Below are positions 37,871 through 51,800 of a stretch of 64,000 nucleotides of DNA, one piece after another. Within the stretch, counting starts at the first letter, position 1. The number at the start of each line of letters is the position of its first letter. A program made the translations under genes and the position numbers. The stretch covers positions 21,129,501 through 21,193,500 of the forward strand of contig NC_133180.1 in the NCBI RefSeq assembly GCF_049306965.1, given 5' to 3'. Under the pieces are notes generated by a model. That model was not told the origin of the DNA and did no database searches. It saw only the letters and a list, made by a program, of their open reading frames with translations. The DNA is from Danio rerio (Eukaryota; Chordata; Actinopteri; Cypriniformes; Danionidae).

Positions 37871-38179
37871 TGCATCACGTTAAGATCTCTGACATCATAG
37901 AAATGTGTCCAACAATGAAGATAAATTGCTCTCATATTATTTGTGTATTATTAAGCGTTAATTTTCTTAATTTTTGCTTTCACACCATAAGAAATTTTAC
38001 TGTACAGTTCAGTAAAAAAGTAATTGATAAAGTTAGTGACCACTTCAAATTTTCTCAAACATCAGACTACATAAATAAATAAAAATAATAATGGTGCTTT
38101 AATAGTGCTTTACAAAAAAATGTTTTTACCATCTATTTGTCGTTTACCCACATTCCTGTTAAATAATATTATCCTAAAC

Positions 38180-38395
38180 CAGCCTGATCTCAAAAGAGAA
38201 CATAATTATTTTACGTTTTGTTAGTTTAGTGGCTAATTCATACAAATTCATACAAAATGTACGATTTTAAGAAAAAAGAGGTGAGGCACCCAACCCCGCC
38301 CTTAAACCCAACTATCATTGGGGAATGAGCAAATTGTACAAATTAGATCGTATGAATTAGCCACTACATCAAAAAGTTAAGAATTTGCCGTTGTG
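38180..38395. mobile_element. Dispersed repeat (TIR-like)
   Basis: GTTAGTTTAGTGGCTAATTC and TGTATGAATT-like blocks occur in opposite orientation near both ends (TCGTATGAATTAGCCACTAC). A non-coding mobile element is likely; the family is unknown. Confidence 0.5.
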
Positions 38396-40334
38396 TTGTC
38401 CTAGCTGTGTTCCTATCCCTAATCCTAACCACAATTTATCTTTAAAAATGTATCTTTATCTCTCATTTTAGAGAAATGATAGGTGAATAAAAACGGTGAA
38501 GAAGCCTGTGTTGTAAGTCTAAACTTGGCATTAAGTATCCCAAAAATCGGACTAGTTTATTGGAATGTTGATTCAGCAAAATGTTCTACTTGTTGAAATC
38601 ATGTTAACCTTGTAGGCCCTATCAGATAAAGAGTGAAAAATAAAATGTGTGTGAATGCTTGTCTTAATTACTGTTTCTTTTACTCTGTGGTGTAATGGAG
38701 CAAATTACTACTTGACAGTTCTAATCTTTTTATGGAAAATAAAATGGTGTAGGCAACAACCAAAAACTTGAAGTTATAATTTTGTGAATCACTTTCTAGT
38801 TCTCATTTCAAACTGTTTTTCACATTCCTTCGAGTTCTGTTTTACAAATGAAATATGCATGATAACCTAAATGATGTTGTATTTTCTGAGGCTGTTATCT
38901 GGATTTGTACTTGCTTTGTTTTATCTTACTTTCATGACTTTCTTCAGTATTATTTTTTATCAGGTTTAAGTGATTTTTGTCTCACGAATAAATGCCAAAA
39001 AAAAAAAAAAAACCTGGCCTGCTTAGTTGCGTGCATATGTGGTTGTGTATGTGATGATAAACTGTAAAAAATGTAATTATTTTTAAAACATGCAACAATT
39101 TTATGAGGTTATAAATATAGATGTACTGTTACATTTTATCAATTTAATGTATTCTTGCTTAATAGGTGTTATAGTTTCTTTCAAAATCAAAGACCAAAAC
39201 CTTTGAATTGTAAGTTAGATTTTTTCAAAGAATTGGTTTTTCTTGTCTGAAGCTTATGAAACCCAAGAACCCCAGCGACAGAGCCCAGTAGAGCATAACG
39301 GCGGCAGCTACAGAGCTTTTGTCACATCCATACAATGTCCAATCAATATTTCACAAGCTCATTCCAAAAGCCTCTCCAGAAATATCTGCCATTAATGAAA
39401 ATATTCTGTCTGAGACAGAACCAAAGAATATTACATTAAGCCTGTTTTACATTACAATTACATCTCGAAGAGAAATAACGTATGAATTTCTCCATGCAAC
39501 AGATATGTCCTAAAAAAAAGCTTGCGGTTCTTAAAATAATGCAGCTTTTGTTACATTGATGTTATCTGCATATCGTTGATTAATAGCAAGCTAAATGCAA
39601 ATTAGCCCCAAGTGAAATTAAAGCTCCACTGCTGTGGAGCATGACCAAGTGTTGCTAGTATCAAAGATATGGTGTGAAACCTGAGCCACAAAAACGTAAC
39701 ATAACTCAAGTTTAAAATCTTTACAAGGTGCTAAATAATTCTGCAAATACACTCTCCTTTCACTTATTTGAGTGAGAGTAACAAGCTCTCAACACTCCTG
39801 AACGATAAAATGTTAATTTAGACAAACCAATACTTAGACAAACCAATACAAACCAATGTTCTTCAGATGATCAAAAAACATATTCCTTATAGACAAGAAT
39901 GATTATAAAACATGTTGCCTAACAGAAAGTACTCCACTAACCTGGTATCATTGGGAAAAGCAACAGGAGTGCCCGATTAATTCACATTGCGAAGAAGATA
40001 CAAAACAGGTAACTCAAAACCTTAAGGCTGCCATTAAAGTTTGATGAGCCGCTACCCAGAATTTTCAGGGTGAGCACTGAGCGTTCTCTTGAAGAGAGCG
40101 GAGAGGATGAGAAGCAGATAAAGTGGGCTCTTCTAAAACCTGCCAAACGGGGAGGACCACATCTTGATTTCTAAATAACGCATTTAGAATTGAGCTCAAG
40201 CTTTAAAAGAAAGGAAATACAACCTGGAGGAGTCTCAGAGTCCATCATGGTAATGAGGTTTGTTCAAATGAAATCTTTTGCCGTAAATGAAAAGCAGTTA
40301 CTAATGTTGTCCCTCTTCTTCCTTCAAGTGAGTC

Positions 40335-41738
40335 ATGCGTTCTAGTCTTCTCTTCTGTCTCCTGTTGTATCTCCATTCATCTCTGCTTGCTGGGCTGATC
40401 ATGTCCCCTTGTCCCAATGGCTGCTGCTGTCCTCATCCTGGAGCTCTGGTTCTGTGCGAGTCTCTCGGTCTACACACTCTGCCTCGCTCTGTCCCTCTAA
40501 ACACTGCTGTCCTCTCCGTAGCTCGGAATCGGCTCTGCAATGTGGACAACATGTTCCAGCCGTACTCAGGCCTGCAGGAGCTGAGCCTCAGCCACAACCA
40601 ACTAGTCCGCTTCCCTCGTGGGCTTCCAGCGAGTCTGGAGACCCTTCAACTTCAGGAGAACCAGATCACTTACATCACCACTGGATCTCTAAGGCAGCTT
40701 GGGAACCTCACCCGTCTGGACTTGGAGGATAACCGGATACGGTCAGTTCAGCCGGGGGCACTGCTAAGTCTGACTAGACTGAGGATGTTAACTCTTAAGG
40801 GGAATAGATTGTCTCGTCTGCCAGCGAACTTACCTTCTTCGCTAACGCACCTTGATGTGTCAGAAAACTGTATATCTGCCCTGGATCTGTCCTCTTTGTT
40901 TATGCTGGTGAACCTACAAGTGTTAAGGATCAACAGTAACTGTTTACACACTATTCCTGAGCGGGCTTTTGATGGACTCTCCCACCTTCGCTCAGTAGAT
41001 CTTGCCAATAATCTGTGGGTTTGCGAGTGTGAAATCATGTATCTGTATAGGTGGCTTCTGACAGACAGGGTTTGGATGGCGACAGATCTCGTATGTACGG
41101 CTCCTTTGCACCTTGCACAGAAGTTGCTATTAACTCTCTCAGTCATCGCGATCTGCCCAAAACTTTTTAAGCCTGCTGAGAGAATGTCATCAGCGAACAC
41201 AACCTCAGAATCCCGGAAACTGGTTGAAAGTAATGTAGAACAGACTACGAGCGTGTCAACATTGGTTAGATCCGATATATTGTGTAATACAAGTACCTTA
41301 GGATGTCGAGAATCTTCAAAACTGACTGAGAGCACAAACTCAAGGTCTTTCTTTGGGTCAGACCAGCCAACATTGGAGAGACTGAGCTATGAGGAGTGCA
41401 TCTCTCAGAACTTTGCATCTTTTATACCGCAGTCCACCCAAGTACCCTACAGTCAGGCCACAGGTGTGGAACCAGGCTGTCTGGAGAATTCAACAGGTCA
41501 GCGACCAGCCACTGTGGCGTCTGCTGGTTCACTGACCACAACTAAAGACATTGAACTCATTCCTCAGACAATACTACAGTACAGCGACTCCACGCTCATT
41601 GCACTGCTGACTATTCTTTGTGTGCTTACAGTGTTACTGATGCTCTTGGTGCTTTTGGTACTAAAAAATATCCTTCTACGAAATCAGAGAGTAGCACCGC
41701 TTCCACAAGTTCAAGGAGACATAAGTACAAATTCATAA
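40335..41738 (+). CDS. Leucine-rich-repeat type I membrane protein
   Basis: Uncharacterised 467-residue cell-surface protein encoded without introns. Signal peptide about 1-24; cysteine-rich LRR N-cap (CPNGCCCPHPGALVLC, about 26-41); about seven leucine-rich repeats (about 55-225) that alternate forms such as LPASLETLQLQENQIT and LGNLTRLDLEDNRIRSV; LRR C-cap with CEC and two further cysteines (about 230-274). A Ser/Thr-rich, probably glycosylated stem (about 280-415) follows, then a transmembrane helix about 420-444 and a short tail. The architecture recalls oligodendrocyte-myelin glycoprotein and GPIb-alpha-like receptors, but OMG is GPI-anchored. The start follows TTCCTTCAAG, a possible splice acceptor. 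AATAAA lies only 17 bases after the stop (41755-41760). I do not recall a counterpart between TMEM119 and ISCU in mammals. Confidence 0.88.
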   Translation: MRSSLLFCLLLYLHSSLLAGLIMSPCPNGCCCPHPGALVLCESLGLHTLPRSVPLNTAVLSVARNRLCNVDNMFQPYSGLQELSLSHNQLVRFPRGLPASLETLQLQENQITYITTGSLRQLGNLTRLDLEDNRIRSVQPGALLSLTRLRMLTLKGNRLSRLPANLPSSLTHLDVSENCISALDLSSLFMLVNLQVLRINSNCLHTIPERAFDGLSHLRSVDLANNLWVCECEIMYLYRWLLTDRVWMATDLVCTAPLHLAQKLLLTLSVIAICPKLFKPAERMSSANTTSESRKLVESNVEQTTSVSTLVRSDILCNTSTLGCRESSKLTESTNSRSFFGSDQPTLERLSYEECISQNFASFIPQSTQVPYSQATGVEPGCLENSTGQRPATVASAGSLTTTKDIELIPQTILQYSDSTLIALLTILCVLTVLLMLLVLLVLKNILLRNQRVAPLPQVQGDISTNS

Positions 41739-41774
41739 GCTAGCACTTTTGAAAAATAAACTGCATGTTAAAAA

Positions 41775-41777
<3 letters not shown>

Positions 41778-41823
<46 letters not shown>
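41778..41823. repeat. (AT)n microsatellite
   Basis: About 46 bp of alternating TA just after the LRR gene's polyadenylation signal. Confidence 0.95.
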
Positions 41824-41826
<3 letters not shown>

Positions 41827-41860
41827 CACAAAAGAACTTTTTTTTTTAAATTCAATAAGC

Positions 41861-42016
41861 AGGGGTGTCCTGGAGGTTTTAGTCCAGCTTGTCTCAACAC
41901 ACCTGCACAGAAACACATCTAGAAAGCCTAGTAAGAGCTTGATTAGCTAACCCAGGAGTGTCTGATTGGGGTTGGAACTGAACTTTGCAGGACAGCAGAC
42001 TGAGTTTGGGCACCCA
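41861..42016. mobile_element. hAT-type MITE (family A), partial
   Basis: CAGGGGTGTCCTGGAGG, AACACACCTGCACAG, GGGGTTGGAACTGAACT and GAGTTTGGGCACCC show family A with internal loss near the left end. Confidence 0.7.
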
Positions 42017-42639
42017 GACAGTAAATTAGCCATTTTTGTGACATTTTGTTCCCCAAATGTTTTCAAAATTCTTACTCTTGCACACTCTACCTACCTCTAC
42101 TCTGATCGCTGGCAGACTGGTGTCACTAAAATCTCTTTGATCGTGAACAGCAAGAAAAGAATAAATGCTCCATTTAAAAAATAATTTATTAAAGAATAAA
42201 TTGCCTATTTAAAGGGGATAGGCAGATCGGTTTGACCGTACCAGAAAAGTCGCTAAGTTGGCAACACTGGCTGGCAGTGTCTTTGAAGCGCTCACACCTC
42301 GTGCATGTGCAGAATGAAGGAAACATTACATTATTCATGGGAGGCCCCGGTTTTGAAAAGAAGTAATAATGTTAAAATCCTAATGATTATAGACAGATTT
42401 TACAACATCCGATAGGAAAAAATGTATTAAAGAGCTATCTGATTAATATAGGCTTTGTGGCATTGGTCCAGCCCTCTAATTGTCCAGGGCCCTAAGCAGC
42501 TGCTTACCTCGCTTATTGGTTAAGCCCGCCAATGTGTTGACTAGTGTGTATCCCATAGAATCAAACATTTTACTAAACTGAAATTAGATTAAATAAAATT
42601 CAGACTCCTCAATGATAATATAAAGCAATGATGATACAG

Positions 42640-43097
42640 CATAAACACCCAGAGCTTTATTTCGTTTTGAAAAGAAATACAGCAGAAAAACCAGTATATA
42701 TATATTTTTGCTTTTGCTTACAAACCACTCCTAATGATATAACTTTCCCTGCAGAAAAACGACTTTTCCTTTTTGAAAAACTGTAATAGAATACATGTAC
42801 AAGCATTGTTGAAGTATGCATTTACAATAGATGACATGTAATGTCTGAGATCTTCGTGAATTAAAGAGTTTATTTTAATGTGCGTGATTCCAGGAGAAAA
42901 AAACTTTAATTCAAAGATCTCCACAGTCTGTCAATGCAAACCACCTCAAACCAGCAATGGTAAGGCAGTACGAGTTTAGTAGTAATAATAGATGCAGGCT
43001 ATTTTGTTTATTACAACCTCTGTAAGGAAATAAACCACACAACTTTTCATCAGTCACATATAGAGTGGTTGACGGTGACGGTCTGTAAATAAGACCA
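42640..43097 (-). other. iscu: iscu 3' UTR
   Basis: Minus-strand AATAAA signals at about 42869-42874 and 42657-42662 would end the iscu transcript. No coding sequence is supported on either strand. Confidence 0.5.
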
Positions 43098-44786
43098 TTA
43101 ATTTCGAGCTTCAGCCAATGTCTCCTTCTCATCCTTCTGTTTGAGCCTATAGTCTGCTAATGCAGCCTTGATTGCATCCTCTGCAAGCACTGCCAGATAA
43201 AAAAACAAATAATTATGAATTCTGTGACTGTGCATATTTTTGACACCCCTTTCCCCAATGTGCTTGCAGACCAACTTACTAGAACAATGCAGTTTGACTG
43301 GTGGAAGACAAAGTTCTTTGGCAATCTCTGTGTTTTTGATTTTCAGGGCTTCATCAATCTGCACACGAAACAGAGAACATTACAATGTGGGAGGAAATGC
43401 TTGAGAAAACAAATTTAGAGCAAGATGAGATCATCTCACTGTGAATTTGTGCAATGGCCTGAATCACAATGACTCACCGATTTCCCCTTCACCCACTCTG
43501 TGGCCAGAGAGCTGGAAGCAATGGCAGAGCCACAGCCAAAGGTTTTGAATCTGGCATCTATTATTTTTCCATTCTCATCCACCTGAATCTGTCAAACACA
43601 TTGCCAACACGCATAAAAGAGATTATTTATATATAGAAGTGATTGTATTATTAATATACAAGCAGTCAATATTTGAAGCGGATCTAAAAGTTTATCAAAA
43701 TTGTAATAAGACACAAAAATGTGTTAGTTTTAGACCTGTTTCATAACTTCATACCTGTAGTTTCATTACATCCCCACATGCGGGTGCACCTACTAAACCC
43801 GTTCCCACGTTCTTTGCGTTCTTGTCCAAGGAACCAACATTTCTGGGGTTTTCATAGTGGTCCACAACCTTTAGAGAAAAGTAAAATATGTTATACCACT
43901 AAATCACTTCATTTGAGGTGAAGTTGGTTTTATATTCGCACATTCATTCAGTGACAATGTAGGATACGTGATCCCTATATTGTCTACCGCAGAATATTCT
44001 GTCTGAAATTACAGAAGTATTTCTTAAAAACAATTAGCACTATTTGACTGCATGTGAACAATGTACTTTGATAGTCATCGGCTGCTAATATGATTTCTCT
44101 ATTAAGAATTTGTAAAGACTACTTCTCTGAAATTATGCTTTTAAGGAGAAAGTCTGAATGTGTAAATATAAAATTAACTTTACCTCAATATGACTAAAGC
44201 ATGTGAATATGTGCCCTTGCTTTATAATGACACTGACCTTCATAATAAATAGAATAAAAAAACTGAACTGTGAACTTACAAAAGTAATACTACCAATAAT
44301 AAAATGTTTATTTAACGTTACCTATGGCACAAGAAGAGTGATGTTAAAAGACACACCTCTAGTGAGTTTGTAGGACAGTTACACAAGTGCATTATTTATC
44401 TAACCGTAAATATGTATGAACAGTTAACAGTATATAACAGTATATGTATGAACGTTAATCCATAATATAAACAACATATGATGACACTACGTTTACTTTT
44501 AAATTGACAACAGAAAGCAGCAACTGAGCTCCTTGCTCTGCTAGTTTGTTTACATACGCAGTTAACATTAGCTTAGCTAGCATCAACGCAACAAAGTTGC
44601 CCTCAAACATTAGAAACTGCAAATGAACTGATCAAAGACTAATCTTACGAGGCAATCTGCAGTAAGACGAGAAGTGACACATACCTTTTTATGATAAGAG
44701 CAGGCGGGTCTGAGCTCTGGTAATGACAATGATTTACTGAAAAGTGCAGAAGATGCACAGCGCCTGGCAGCTGCTGCTAACGCCAT
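43098..44786 (-). CDS. iscu: Iron-sulfur cluster assembly scaffold ISCU, mitochondrial
   Basis: Scaffold on which NFS1 and frataxin build [2Fe-2S] clusters in the mitochondrial matrix, later released by the HSPA9/HSC20 chaperones. Five coding exons on the minus strand: 44786-44685, 43868-43755, 43588-43478, 43358-43280, 43189-43098; all have GT/AG borders and phases join to a 165-residue protein. The N-terminus [16 protein letters not shown] is a typical matrix-targeting sequence; [19 protein letters not shown] starts the mature domain. All three cluster-binding cysteines are present ([32 protein letters not shown]), as is the chaperone motif LPPVK. The last exon encodes [18 protein letters not shown] and a short charged tail. 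Two zebrafish iscu paralogues may exist. It is head-to-head with sart3, about 2.7 kb between starts. Confidence 0.96.
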
Positions 44787-47239
<2,453 letters not shown>

Positions 47240-47548
47240 ATGTTATCATGGCTTGAGACTAAAACCGTGAGGAACATTTGAATGCGGATGTTGACAGACG
47301 GAGAGTAGAGTTTTCCAAACCACCACAGAGAATTTCTCTGGAACAGACACAATCACAAATGCCAAACTGACAGCGGCCAGTCCCTAAAGTCTGGACTCGG
47401 GACGCGCCCCCTGTTTTTCAATTTTTTTTATTTCCCGCGAGCTCCGCCTTCCGGTAGCACGAGCCCCCTGTTTCTGTTTTTCCCGCGAGCTCTAGTGTCG
47501 CGCGCGCGCGTGCCCTGCCCCTGTTTCCAGGCAGAGATAGTTCTCAAC
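47240..47548 (+). promoter_or_regulatory. sart3: Native sart3 promoter and 5' leader, now cut off by a LINE
   Basis: GC-rich, TATA-less stretch with a CpG run (CGCGCGCGCG near 47499-47508), two E2F-like TTTCCCGC boxes (47431 and 47479) inside a short tandem duplication (CCCGCGAGCTC repeated) and an ETS-like CTTCCGG at 47448. It leads to GGCAGAGATAGTTCTCAAC and an ATG at 47549. That junction is continuous with the sart3 start at 52861 once the LINE is removed, so this is the ancestral promoter. Factor binding is inferred from motifs only. Confidence 0.7.
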
Positions 47549-47576
47549 ATGGTTAGCGTGAGCTGCTGGCGGGAGG

Positions 47577-48818
47577 ATGGCAAGGCGGATAGACTCCAAG
47601 GCGGTTGGCAACAACTGGAATGTGAGTGGACAGGAGAATGCAGACGGAAGTGACGAATCAGGAAATGAAGTAGGAGATATGGAAGTAGTTTGCGGGAACT
47701 ATGAAAAATGGGACATGGTTAAAAACAACAAACGGAAAAAGAAACGAAGAAATAAATCTGATGAAAGTGATTCGGATAGATGCTCAGCCCTAGAGGAAAC
47801 GGTGACAGTGGAATACAAGGTATTTGCTAAACCTGTGCAAGAAGGGGACACATTTGGAGGTATGAATCCGATACAACTAACCAAAACACTGCATAAGGAA
47901 ATAGGTATAATAAAGAGTGCAAAAATCTTGAGAAACGGATCGATACTGATTTTCTGTAAAGATGAAAAACAGCAAGCTAAAGCAATCAAGGTGAATAAAA
48001 TCAATGGAAAAAAAGTAGAATGTTCCAAGACAAACGGGAAAAGATATGTTAAAGGCGTTGTGACAGGAATTCCTGTCAATGTTTCGGCAGATGAAGTGAA
48101 AGCAAGCATAACAAATGCAAATGTGGTCGAAGCTAAACGCTTAAGAACAAACAGAAATGGAAGTGCTTGTGATAGTCTTTCTGTTATGGTCACATTTGAT
48201 GAGGAGACACTCCCGAAAAAGATATTAATCGGGTATATGTGCTATGATGTAAGACTGTACATTCCCCCGCCCCTTCGGTGTTATAAATGTCAGAGATTTG
48301 GACATATAGCAGCTTTTTGCAAGGGAAAGCAAAGGTGTGGTAAATGTAGTGGGGAACACGAATATGGAAAATGTGAAGAGGGTGCAAAGTTGAAATGTTG
48401 CAACTGTGGAGGGGATCATAGCTCAGCGTATCGAGGGTGTGAGGTTAGCAAAAGGCAGGCAGAAGTACAAAGAGTAAAAGCTGTTCAAGGAATCAGCTAT
48501 GCGGAAGCATTAAAAAAGGTTCCAGAAATTATGACTGTGTCTAAACAAAATGAAAACAGGAACAAAAATACAGAGACATGTCAAAAATGTGAACAACTGA
48601 AAGCGGAAACTCTGATAGTGAGCAAAAATGATTTTGTAATATTCATGGCAGAGATAATAAATTGTTCCGCTCAAACGAAAAGTAGGAATGAAAGAATCAA
48701 AATAATAATCAAATCAGCAGAAAAATACCTGGATGTGAAGGATCTGCTCTGGGAAACGGTTAGGGACATCTTAAATGAAGATACACAATCATCCCAGCCT
48801 GGGGGAGGAACGTCTTAA
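47577..48818 (+). CDS. LINE ORF1: nucleic-acid-binding protein with CCHC zinc knuckles
   Basis: 413-residue RNA-binding chaperone of the LINE ribonucleoprotein. The N-terminal third is charged and lysine-rich (KNNKRKKKRRNKSDESDSD). The middle (about 80-225) resembles the RRM-like fold of I/Jockey ORF1 proteins. Three knuckles follow at about 235-295: CYKCQRFGHIAAFC (CX2CX4HX4C), CGKCSGEHEYGKC (CX2CX3HX4C) and CCNCGGDHSSAYRGC (CX2CX3HX6C). The motif GISYAEALKKV after them is typical of such proteins. I chose the ATG at 47577; an ATG at 47549 belongs to duplicated host sequence and reads in another frame. The stop TAA directly precedes the ORF2 ATG. Confidence 0.93.
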   Translation: MARRIDSKAVGNNWNVSGQENADGSDESGNEVGDMEVVCGNYEKWDMVKNNKRKKKRRNKSDESDSDRCSALEETVTVEYKVFAKPVQEGDTFGGMNPIQLTKTLHKEIGIIKSAKILRNGSILIFCKDEKQQAKAIKVNKINGKKVECSKTNGKRYVKGVVTGIPVNVSADEVKASITNANVVEAKRLRTNRNGSACDSLSVMVTFDEETLPKKILIGYMCYDVRLYIPPPLRCYKCQRFGHIAAFCKGKQRCGKCSGEHEYGKCEEGAKLKCCNCGGDHSSAYRGCEVSKRQAEVQRVKAVQGISYAEALKKVPEIMTVSKQNENRNKNTETCQKCEQLKAETLIVSKNDFVIFMAEIINCSAQTKSRNERIKIIIKSAEKYLDVKDLLWETVRDILNEDTQSSQPGGGTS

Positions 48819-51800
48819 ATGTTAAACGTTCTACAATGGAATGCAAGAAGCTTAATTGCGAATGGCCAAGAATTTAAAAAATATATTGATAATATTATAG
48901 AGAAACCTAATATAATATGCATACAAGAAACATGGTTAAAACCTCAATTAGATTTTAATATTAAGGGATATAATATAGTTAGAAATGATAGGAATCATAG
49001 CAGAGGAGGAGGAATTGCAACATTTATAAAAAGCGGAATGAAGTTTAGGATAGAACAAATAAATACAAAGTATGAATCAATTTTAATCAAGGTATGGACG
49101 GATAGAGGATGTATAGACATTATTAATTATTATAATCCCTGTGATAAATTAAATCAAAACATATTAGAAGAAGTAATGGGTGTACGACAAGACAGTGTTT
49201 TATGGTGTGGGGATTTTAATTCACATAATTCATTATGGGGGAGTAATAGTAATGATGCAAATGGGATTCTTCTTGAAGAATTTATAGATGAAAAATATTT
49301 AGTTTGTCTAAATAATGGTGAAGGCACACGGTATAATTGTTTTAAAAATACAGAAAGCGTACTAGACTTAACATTTATTAGTAGTTCATTAGCAGCGGTT
49401 AGCACATGGAAAGTACTCAAGCACAATACAATAGGTAGTGACCATTACCCAGTAGTAACTAAAATTGGATTAAAGATAATGTATGAAAAAGAAGATAGAA
49501 TTCCAAGATGGAAATTGGAGAAAGTAAATTGGAAAGAATTTCAAGAATTATGTGATAAGAGAGTTATGACAATACAAATAATAAACCAGAGAGATGTAAA
49601 CATTTTAAATAATAAAATTGTTAATGAAATAATTCAAGCAGCCGAAGAAATAATACCTAAAAGTAAAGGAGTTGGTTGTACTAAAAATGTACCTTGGTGG
49701 AATAATGATTGTAAAGCAGCTATTAAAGCAAGAAATAAAGCATTTAGACATCTTAAAAAACACCATTCACTGGAAGCTATGATCATGTATAAAAAGGTTC
49801 AGACAATATTAAGAAAAACTATTAAAACACAAAAGCGTATATTCTGGAGAGAATATTGCAATAGTCTTGGACGAGAGGTACAATTATCAGAGGTGTGGGG
49901 TATGATTAGAAGAATGGCAGGTGTTAGACGAAATTATGAATTACCAGTGTTACAGTATGGCGATATAGTAGCGATCAGCAACCTAGAAAAGGCGGAACTA
50001 TTAGTCCAACATTTTAGAAATGTACATAGTTCAGATAATCTCTCTGAAGAGGCTAGGAAATGCAGAAATACTACATTAACTAGACATCCTGATCTTTTAA
50101 AGAAAGTAAAAACAACAGAAAATCCTTTAGATTTACAGTTTAATATGTTTGAATTAAAACGAGCAATCATTAGCGCAAGACAAACTGCCCCAGGTAAGGA
50201 TGAAATATGCTATAAAATGTTGTCACACATGTCAGAGGCATCACTAGAAATAGTACTAAATTTATTTAATCAAATTTGGGATATGGGTCAATTACCTATA
50301 GCATGGAAACAATCTATAGTAGTACCTATACTTAAACCAGGGAAAAATCCATCAGATCCTTCTAGCTATAGACCCATTTCACTGACATCCCACTTATGCA
50401 AAATAATGGAAAGAATGATTACAGAAAGAATTACATATTTTTTAGAAAGCAAAAACCTTTTTTCTCCATATCAGAGTGGGTTCCGCAGAGGCAGAAATAC
50501 TATGGACTCAGTATTATGTTTGGAATCAGACATCAGGAAAGCACAGACTAACAAAGAAGTTGTGATAGCTATCTTTTTTGATATAGAAAAGGCATACGAT
50601 ATGCTTTGGAAAGAGGGATTGCTGATTAAATTAAAATCTTTAGGAGTCACTGGCAAAACATATAATTGGGTCATGGATTTCTTATTTGGAAGAAAAATAC
50701 AAGTTAGGGTAGGAAAAGAATATTCACATGAATACACAGTGGAAAATGGAACTCCTCAAGGTAGTGTTTGCAGCCCATTATTGTTCAATATAATGATAAA
50801 CGACATTTTCTCTCAGATTGAACAAAGTATAGGAAAATCATTGTATGCAGATGATGGGGCACTATGGATTAGAGGTCGGAATGTGTCATTTGTACAAAAG
50901 AAAATACAGAATGCAATATTTGAGGTAGAAAAATGGGCAAATAAATGGGGATTCAAACTATCTGTTGCAAAAACTCAGGTCATCTGTTTCTCAAGACGAC
51001 ATAAAACCATATCACTCGCTTTAAAACTATATGGACAACCACTAGAACAAGTAAAAACTGTAAGGTTTCTTGGGGTTTGGTTCGATGAAAAGCTGACATG
51101 GAAGGATCATCTGAATAAAATCACAGAAAAAAGTAAAAAGGTTATTAATGTACTTCGTTGCCTGTCAGGGCAAGAGTGGGGAGCGAGTAGAACATCGCTA
51201 CAAAATATATACTGGGCCCTCATGAGATCTGTTTTTGATTATGGATGTATAGCTTACATGTCGGCAGCAGAGTCAAACCTCAAAAAATTAGATGTATTAC
51301 AAGCACAGGCCCTTAGAATCTGTAGTGGATCATTTAGAACCTCACCAGTTTCATCTATGCAGGTTGAAATGGGAGAAATGCCCTTAAGCATTAGGAGAAT
51401 GAAATTAATGATGGCATATTGGGTTAACATTCAGGGACAAATTGAATCACATCCAACAAAAAGAACATTACTAGAATGTTGGGAGCATGAGGAAACTAAT
51501 TTCATAAGTTTCGGATGGATAGCTGAGGCAAAAGCCAGAATAATTGGATTAGATCAACTGCAATACTGTAAGGCAGTCCCAATCCCATATATTCCGCCAT
51601 GGTTTTTTCCATTACCTAAAGTAGATTTCAATATACAACAGGAGTTAAAAGATAACAATAATATTCTTCCAACAAAATATATAGTGCAGAATTATTTAGA
51701 AAAAAATTATAAAGAATCAATATTTTTATTCACAGATGGATCTAAAGACCCACAAACAGGCCATACAGGCGCAGCAGTGTATATCCCAGTTAATCAATAC

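Larger units (their letters stand above)
36528..40334. other. tmem119 3' UTR and intergenic region
   Basis: No further coding gene is supported. AATAAA signals at about 38637, 38737 and 38987-38992 are candidates for tmem119 polyadenylation; the last is followed by a genomic A run. The region includes an inverted minisatellite-like repeat (37255-37870), a dispersed repeat at 38180-38395, and a block at 39490-39700 with POU-octamer-like ATGCAAAT. Confidence 0.5.

Noticed and set aside
47699-48193. 164-codon minus-strand open frame
   Set aside because: Antisense of LINE ORF1; arises from its A-rich sense strand.
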